A stretch of 64,000 bases of DNA from assembly GCA_016800925.1 (NCBI GenBank), contig JABCPU010000252.1:1-64000 (forward strand). The letters run 5' to 3'. Position 1 is the stretch's first letter; each line of letters starts with the position of its first letter. The DNA comes from Suillus spraguei. Taxonomy: Eukaryota; Basidiomycota; Agaricomycetes; Boletales; Suillaceae. Below, in pieces: positions 57,640-64,000 of this stretch. Made by a program: the position numbers and the translations under genes. Below the pieces are notes generated by a model. That model was not told the origin of the DNA. It was given only the letters and a program-made list of their open reading frames with translations, and did no database searches.

Positions 57640-58085
57640 TAGGGTATACACCTGCATGCATCGCTAGGTCCACTGACTACTGCAGTGAGATATGGTGCCC
57701 GAGAGATGTACCATCGTTAGACAGAATATCAACCTCTCATCAGATGCACGTTCCACGACTGCAAGTCTCATGTCCCCCGGACTGAGTCAATATATGCGTC
57801 CGACTCGCCGGACCGATGGTTATGGTCTACATTTCTGATCATTAGCACCAGGACGAATGAATTACTTGTACAAGATGTCGATAGTAGTCCCCTTGACAGA
57901 CTAATGCAAAAACAACTCTTCCCGATCATTCTAGTATGACGCACTGGAGTTCATCGAGGTTTCTGAATCCTGAAAAAAAAATCAGATTGTCGCAGCTGCC
58001 GGCCAAGTTGAACGCCCGGGACGTTAAAGTACATTGATGTCGTCAGCATGTATCATCAGCCCGGAAAGCAACGCGCAGAAGGTCA
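57640..58085. other. No gene seen
   Basis: Diverged match to about 44490-44960, ending where block B2 begins. Confidence 0.55.
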
Positions 58086-58489
58086 ATTACTCAACCTTCA
58101 CAACGCTTTCAATGTGTTTCTGCTGGACGCGTCTTTTGAGGTCCACCCACATCAGGTATCCGAATATCATTGTACAGTCAACATAAGCAACCTGAATACG
58201 AAGGTAAGACACGAGGCGCAGAAAGTTGCGAGACAGGCACGCGGCATCACTATAACGCCCTTTACATATTGCATGCAAAGTGACCAGGTATAAAGTGTTT
58301 TGGCCCCATGAATGGCGCAGGTCATTGTGCAAGCGTTCAGAAGGAAAGACTGAGACCAGTAGCATTTCTAAATGCATGCGCTGGGGAGAAGAATGCATCC
58401 ATAGTGGTGACAGGAATGGAGAGGAATGTGGGGTCAGGCGGTGGTGGCGAAAGGAAATAAAAGTATGCGAATAATGTAATGTTGTGATG

Positions 58490-59310
58490 GATGGTGGGGT
58501 AGACGGAACGCCAAATGATTTAAAGGAGGATAAAGGTAAAAAACACAATCAACCCCGTCAATATCTAATACGAGGAAGATCACTCACTAAGTGGAACAGG
58601 CACGCCCCATCTAAGTGTCTCGGTGAACACCCATCGCAATACGGAAGCTTTGCACGATCTTCAAAGGTGGGTAGGCGGTTTGCTTTCGATGCTGATCCCA
58701 ACCCATCTCCCCCCGATCCAAGGACATCATCGAGTTCTGCTTGAGCGCGCCGGAGTACATGGGGGTATTGAACCATCGTAAGGATGAAATGGGAAAGAGT
58801 CGCAATGGTTGTATCGATGCTGGCTTTTGGTGTGAGTTGTTCCCGGTGAGTGAGTTTTTCGGGCGTGGATGGTGTTGGTGTTGGTCATGGTTAGCATGGC
58901 GCGAATGTGCGACATAGGGCACGTTGGAATTAGCTGTCCACCAGATATGATGGTCAGGCTACCTTTATGTTATCGGATGAGGAGTCACGGTCGCTCGAGG
59001 ATGCGAGGGATACCTGGTCGTCCATGGTGGTGGAATCGAAGAATGTGTCAAAGGAGGAGGGTTTTGGAGCTTCCAGGAGGGTGGACACGAAAGAGGGACG
59101 GGCAGTTCCTTTTTTCTGTAAGAGAGTTGGTTTTGCGATACAGAAGGGAGGAAGAGCTCACGATTTCGTTTTTCATGATTCGTATGGGCGGTCTATGAAT
59201 CCTTCCATTTTTACTTCCCAGATTCTGGCGTTTCTCTTGAAAGATGCACCAGGAAACCACATAGGGAGATGCTTGACTAGGACAGAAAAGGTGAGTTTGG
59301 ACAGCGGAAG
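58490..59310 (-). pseudogene. P450 fragment (middle exons), twin of 36170-36900
   Basis: Contains the I-helix and K-helix exon (VQYPHVLRRAQAELDDVLG, about 58760) and the KKGT-type and PMWFPGASFKRNARI exons (about 59100-59250). It retains about 75 bp of the Ser/Asp-rich exon (near 59010-59085) that the A2 twin has lost. The haem loop and the N-terminus are missing. Confidence 0.75.
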
Positions 59311-59339
59311 AGAAAAGAGACTGACAGGCTTGATCAGTG

Positions 59340-60940
59340 GCATTAGCTTGAAGTCCGATATCTCCCTAATTCTGTTTCTCATCTCTTCAAGCTTAAATAT
59401 CGGCCCGGGTTCAACTATAGTAAATGTAAATGGTTGGCTAAACGCGACTCCAGATGATTACCTCCTGATCCTCCTTGATATTTGTCTGCATTTGGTCGGT
59501 TGATTGCTCTTCATTTCATATTGACGATGTATCTAGCCTTCAAGCTTCAAGCTTCACCTTTCACACCCTCGTCCAAGTTACCTCTTGTCCGATAGACCGT
59601 TGGTACAGTCCTGCTGAAAAATGCTTGTACTCCAGTCACTCAGATCACACTCACCACAGCCTTGTCTGTGAGTTTCAATCGTATATATCTTTATGGACTG
59701 CTCAATTCATGCTCTTCATTGCCTGTGACTTTATATTTGTATTCAGAGGCTCCACGTCTGCAGATCTATTTAGACATCATTGAGTTTGTTGTGCATCGTT
59801 TGACTGTTCTAGCGAATTCAATTTCTAATAGCATACTCTTCAGCGTTGACGACCATCCGTTCCTCACTCAAGATTCCGCTCTGGTATTATTCCACATTCG
59901 CGTGATGTTTGAGTTATTTTCTGGCATAGATGATGAAGCGACCCGTCGTATGTCTCTTTTCTACTTCACCTACCATGGATCAATATTCAGCGTTTCCAAG
60001 GGACATTGCCACATATGTTTTCATTGCCCTGCATCGACCTCAATATTAACATTCTTCATCAGAGTGTATCCTACATGGTGGCATAATGGATGGCTGACGA
60101 CAATGAATCTGGTGTTTGGGGGTATAGCAGGATATTTTGATCTCATCCCAAATACCAGATTCGTCTCGTACTCTTCAGTACCCTTCAAGAAACGATAGCT
60201 GATTTATGCTGGGCATAATGTCTCGTTCAACATGAGTGAGCTTAGATCTGTTCATTATATACAGCGCTGTTAACGTACGGTGTCTTGCATTCGCGACCGC
60301 ATTGCCTTTGGTGCTATCTAAAATCCATGACGACAAACAGTTTGCGTTGTTTGAGGTGTACCCTCGTGAGTTCGACATCCGTGTGATGTCCAAGTTGTTT
60401 ACTGGTCTCTTTCCTACTTCACTATCAGCGATCAATTTTCATATTCAACATTTCCAGGGGACATTGCCATGTATATTTTCATTGCCCTGCATCGACCTCA
60501 ATACCAATATCGATATCCTTCGTCAGAGCGTACCCCATATGGTGGCATAATTCCAGTTTATGGATGACTGACAACGCTGACGAGGATGGTGTTTGGGGGT
60601 ATAGCAGGATATGTTGATCGTTTTCTACTCATCCCAAACGCCAGACTCGTCTCGCACTCTTCGGCACCCCTAAAAAACTAGCTGATTTATGCTGGACATA
60701 ATGTCTCGTTCAATGTGAGTGAACTATTGCTCTTATGTGTTCATAAACTATTTCAGGACTGCCCTTTTCCATCCCCTGATGGCATACATGCACGCAGTGT
60801 ATCCAGACACTGTCGCAGCCACATTTCAATTGAACTATTTGTTGTTCACTTGTATTTGCTATGCAGGAGCCTTTCAATATATCATTGAGTGTCGCTCGTG
60901 TGGTATGTAAGTGGAACAGCGGCTTGTTAATTAGTATTAG
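59340..60940 (+). repeat. Array of plus-strand modules, unit 6
   Basis: Twin of 36917-38520. Candidate introns with clean ends are 59668-59746 (GTGAGT...TTCAG), 59948-59990 (GTATGT...TTCAG) and 60122-60158 (GTATAG...CCAG). Frames 59662-60198 and 60236-60550 read through them. No domain recognised. Confidence 0.5.
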
Positions 60941-61038
60941 GTTTGAACTGGGTACTACTCGCACTTCAGATCTCAGATCTGTCAGATTTCAATTTCAACA
61001 GCGATCGATGAAGACTAAGTAAAGTTACCATACTGAAA

Positions 61039-62556
61039 CTACAAATGTGGAATAAACTTGGTCCAAACTACTGTATCGTATGCGCCAGGAGGAAGTGATC
61101 GTAAGTTCAGGAACATAAGTACAATTATTGTAACACGTGAAAAAAAGTAAAGATAGATGATGCCGGTGTAAAGAAGTCTGCCAAGTACCGCAAAAACAAT
61201 GATGATAACCCGTTGTAGAGGGGATGGGTCTTCCCATGCTTTTTTCCATGTCCCCCAGGTGAAGTCCGTGTCTTCAAGTTCAAATTCGTCGCATAGCCAG
61301 GCACCACACGTCCATAACATGGACAGCATACTAATGATAAAAGCCACCATTAGCAAAGATGCCATTGCAGCGGAAGCCACATGCCATAATATCTGCTCTG
61401 TGTGTCTCATAAACAAGAAATTCCAGGCCAGACAATGTATCACTCCAAATGCCACTCCACTAATACTTCCGATCATCGTTGTGATCATAGACAAGTAAGA
61501 AAAGCTTGGATCCCTAATGGAGCCACCAATACAAATCAAGAACGGGTCTACCACGGGAGATCGGCGTACTACTGATATAAATCTTGAATGGAGAGAAATC
61601 AGAACAAGCTCTTCAGGAATATTGATAACATACCTATCGTCGTCTAAGCTTTTACCAGGTGGAGGAGCAGTTACCTCAGAGTTCCAGTGAACAATATAAG
61701 GGCGGCCCACATCCTTAGGCTTCCTCAACCATAAGCCATAGGAAATGCAAGTCAGAGCGGCAACACCCAGGGTGTCAATTTCAAGCAGTGTTGCGGGAAG
61801 GTTCTGAGTGTAACGGGCAATGAGCTGGATCAAAAACCACACTATTTGAAGAATAGCGATGCATTTTGATAGTATATCGCCCTTGCTTCGGTCTTCTATG
61901 TCTGCCTTTGTGATGACAGGCATCTCCACGGATCCCTCACAAACAAACTGCAGGAGCTCCTCAGGTGTGAGAGTGGCCCGCAGCTCACCATCGACATAGA
62001 GCACAAATCCACCCATCTGTGCAAAGAACCCGTGCGTTAGTGTCCATTCTGTGAAGGCATTAGTTTGATGTTAGTTTCAAGAGTCCGAGTATCACAATGA
62101 CTAACTAGCGCTTGAGCCTCTGTTGGAAATTGGGATGTCTCCAAGTAACGTGACTGCCAGCTCGCTCGGGTTCTGCCACATGGCTCGATGCCGGGTGCGT
62201 TGGGTACCAAAGACATTATTGAAATCCTTTGCAACTTGACGAGCACTGATAAACTGCAATGCAGCCAAGGTAACTATGGCTTCAGGGAGGATGAATGCTA
62301 CAATCATGAGGATCAGACGACGAAAGGCATTGCCAATCGCCCACTGGTCCATGTACGGAATGTCCGGATGGACAGCAGTCCATGTGCATGCAAACAAAGT
62401 TAAACCACAGCTCGACACAATGTCCCACAAGGTTCTGGCATTGCAGGATGGACAGTTACTGGCATCGAGTGCATGGATACAGGTATCATTGAGACCTGAG
62501 AGTGAAGCGCGAACAAATGGAATGCAGAAGAGGACAGCACGAAGTAAAAAGATCAT
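61039..62556 (-). CDS. Agaricomycete multi-pass membrane protein, copy 4 (intact)
   Basis: Exon 1 62556-62106 and exon 2 62048-61039 join across a 57-nt intron (GTTAGT...TCACAG) to give 486 residues. The N-terminus MIFLLRAVLFCIPFVRASLS is signal-like. Then come CGLTLFACTWTAVHPDIP (about residue 47), LTHGFFAQMGGFVLYVDG, ITKADIEDRSKGD, LPATLLEIDTLGVAAL, a string of hydrophobic segments in the C-terminal half, and the family ending LPPGAYDTVVWTKFIPHL. The start used by the other copies (about 62583) is cut off by a 1-bp loss, so the later ATG is taken; it still leaves a plausible signal peptide. The family is widespread and multi-copy in mushrooms as I know it, with no known function. Confidence 0.8.
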
Positions 62557-62676
62557 TGAAAATTGAGGGTATATTGTCTGTTCATTCTGCTCCCTTTTTA
62601 TGGGGTTCTGCGCACATGGTTGAGGTGCGTTTACATAGTCACATATCCTGTATATTACGACGAGTCCACCACCTGT

Positions 62677-62915
62677 TGTGCCTTCGGCACAGGAAGCAAA
62701 AGGAGTGCTTCGCACTCCTTTTGCTCCCTGGCCAAGGCTTCATCCTAATAATTCTGTTTGCCCAAGGCACAGGAAGGCAAAAGAGTGCTTCACACTCTTT
62801 TTGCCTTCCTGGCCTTGGCTTCATCCCAATAATTCTCTTTTGCCCAAGGCACAGAAAGCCAAAAAGAGTGCTTCGCACTCTTTTTGGCTTTCTGGCCTTG
62901 GCTTCATCCTAATAA
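62677..62915. repeat. Three tandem ~80-bp units, each a long hairpin
   Basis: Unit stems centre on about 62710, 62790 and 62872, with loop CTTC or similar. Arms are about 26 bp: AAAAGGAGTGC/GCACTCCTTTT in the first, AAAGAGTG/CACTCTTT in the second, AAAAAGAGTGC/GCACTCTTTTT in the third. Units are joined by a common spacer containing TTCATCCTAATAATTCT. Differences between units are often matched on the opposite arm. An extra small hairpin TGTGCC-TTC-GGCACA precedes the first unit. Confidence 0.88.
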
Positions 62916-63081
62916 TCACTACTTCGTGCACCTTAACTTATTCGCAATCATAGTGGATTTTAAAACAGACATGTACATTTTGAGCAGCATTTCAAGAAAA
63001 CTAAAACTAAAATCTACTGCACCATCTAAAAGTGCACTATACATTCGGTCCTCTATATAAAAGTACATCAATATACATCAA
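62916..63081. other. Short AT-rich spacer downstream of the helicase
   Basis: No gene. It is expected to hold the 3' UTR or terminus of the Helitron, but no CTRR end with the classical 3' hairpin could be fixed. Confidence 0.4.
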
Positions 63082-64000
63082 TCAATCCTCAACCTCCATA
63101 TCATCTCTATCTCTAAGTCCTCTCAGCACTTCTGTATACACCACATTGGTCGTCTTTGACCCTTCTTCATGCTCCGGAAAGATGGCACGCACTCTCTCTG
63201 GGTGAGTGCAGCGAGACAAAGCCACATACAGCTGTCCATGACTGAACACGGGAGTCCGCAAATCCAGCCCAACCCACTTCACACTTTGACCTTGAGCCTT
63301 GTTGATTGTCATAGCGAACGCAAGATGAACGGGGAATTGGCGACACTTGAAAGGGATAGGGTTGTCTTCAGACGTGGCATCCAGCGTCATGCGGGGGATT
63401 AAGACAGTGTTCTGATCGTCTTGATGAGCTTCATCAACTCCATCTCTAAGAATACGACACCTGAGGACGCGCGTGGTCCAAGACAGGAGGATCATCCTAG
63501 TTCCGTTATAGAGGCCATTGGTGGGGTCCAAGTTGCGCAACGACATGAGAGGAACACCCACTTTGAGTTCCAATTTGTGCAAAGGGAACCCTGATGGCGT
63601 GAGAGTATGAAGGTACTCTGGTGGGATGTAGTCGTAGTCCTTCTCAGTGATTGAGTCTGCGCTGGTGAAGACCGCTTTATCTCCAGGGAATGATTCAAGA
63701 ATGTTGGCATTGATTTCGTCCACATCAGTGTTCTTTGCAGAGAGGATGGTACGTTCCAGGAAGAAGGAATCATTCACAGGAGGATGCCCAGGGAGCAGAA
63801 TAGGAGAGTATAGGGCATTGATGAGAGAGCGGATATCATTGTCAGGGCAGCGCATATGAATCGGAAGGGCGACCGTTCCATCTGCATGTGTGCCCTTCCC
63901 AGCTCCAATCTCAAGAAGCCACTTTGCAAATTCATCAGAGGCGGGGTCTTGGCCAAGCCGCATGTTTGTCTTTAGGTGGAAGATGCGAAGCCTTGGCCAG
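63082..64000 (-). CDS. Helitron Pif1-like helicase, C-terminal part (continues past the window)
   Basis: The frame is open to the right edge and ends at 63082. It covers the C-terminal RecA-like domain of a Pif1/RecD-type SF1B helicase as encoded by rolling-circle Helitrons: LHLKTNMRL-type residues at the edge, RTILSAKNTDVDEIN (about 63735), MTINKAQGQSVKWVGLDL (about 63290, motif V) and GQLYVALSRCT (about 63215, motif VI). A host Pif1 is less likely because host proteins lack the NANILESFPGD-type segment I associate with Helitrons. The Rep nuclease part would lie beyond the window. Confidence 0.82.
   Translation of the reverse strand, partial: WPRLRIFHLKTNMRLGQDPASDEFAKWLLEIGAGKGTHADGTVALPIHMRCPDNDIRSLINALYSPILLPGHPPVNDSFFLERTILSAKNTDVDEINANILESFPGDKAVFTSADSITEKDYDYIPPEYLHTLTPSGFPLHKLELKVGVPLMSLRNLDPTNGLYNGTRMILLSWTTRVLRCRILRDGVDEAHQDDQNTVLIPRMTLDATSEDNPIPFKCRQFPVHLAFAMTINKAQGQSVKWVGLDLRTPVFSHGQLYVALSRCTHPERVRAIFPEHEEGSKTTNVVYTEVLRGLRDRDDMEVED

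Larger units (their letters stand above)
58086..62605. repeat. Duplicated block B2 (pairs with 35766-40190)
   Basis: Near-identical to block A2. In copy B it is separated from B1 by 3221 bp that copy A lacks. Confidence 0.9.

Noticed and set aside
62557..62715. N-terminal extension of membrane-protein copy 4
   Set aside because: The additional 53 codons lie in promoter-side sequence, lack a signal peptide and have no counterpart in the other copies.
62677..62915. Regular repeats as a CRISPR-like array
   Set aside because: The context is fungal, the units are long hairpins with conserved spacers, and there are no unique spacers or cas genes.

Overview
The window is gene-poor, transposon-rich DNA from a filamentous fungus, most likely an agaricomycete (mushroom-forming basidiomycete). 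The grounds are very short GT-AG introns (about 43-57 nt), a P450 of basidiomycete type, a multi-pass membrane-protein family (core CGLTLFACTWTAVHPDIP, tail LPPGAY) I associate with agaricomycetes, and a transposon mix of Ty3/gypsy chromovirus, DIRS, LINE, Helitron and TA-flanked DNA elements. No tRNA, rRNA or CRISPR was seen.

Layout, left half. 1-15063 is a decayed Ty3/gypsy element (A). Its RNase H domain was split by a second gypsy element (B, 2247-9386, exact 5-bp target duplication GATGC), and its integrase by a ~930-bp insertion (10037-10967). Element B is a chromovirus with gag, protease, RT, RNase H, integrase and chromodomain, all damaged, followed by an extra intact 489-codon ORF with two zinc-knuckle-like motifs. 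Downstream of element A's integrase, on the opposite strand, lies a three-exon gene for a Zn2Cys6 cluster protein (12747-13873). 15064-15820 is a DIRS tyrosine-recombinase/RNase H relic. 15820-22016 is a nearly full-length LINE with an intact ORF1 and a broken ORF2. 22223-25897 is a second, 5'-truncated LINE with its own target duplication, itself interrupted by a 294-bp inverted-repeat element (MITE).

Right half. 28389-62605 is a locally amplified array whose basic unit is a minus-strand P450, then repeated plus-strand modules of unknown nature, then a minus-strand membrane-protein gene. Copy A (29633-40190) and copy B (48744-62605) are near-identical; copy A lacks 3221 bp that copy B keeps. 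An older, diverged copy lies between them (about 41.4-45.4 kb). Only one P450 (28389-30899) keeps all hallmark motifs, and one of its splice junctions is doubtful. Only one of four membrane-protein genes (61039-62556) is open throughout. A small secreted six-cysteine protein (46789-47052) is the only other convincing gene between the copies. The right edge carries the C-terminal half of a Helitron Pif1-like helicase, separated from the array by three tandem ~80-bp hairpins that show paired, compensating base differences.

How it fits together: almost everything is mobile DNA or its by-products. Candidate host genes are the P450 (membrane-anchored oxidation), the membrane protein and the secreted peptide. 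The order of events can partly be read. The MITE entered the array before copies A and B separated, and copy A then lost 3.2 kb with one breakpoint inside the MITE. Several coding lesions are single-base changes in homopolymer runs and could be assembly errors.
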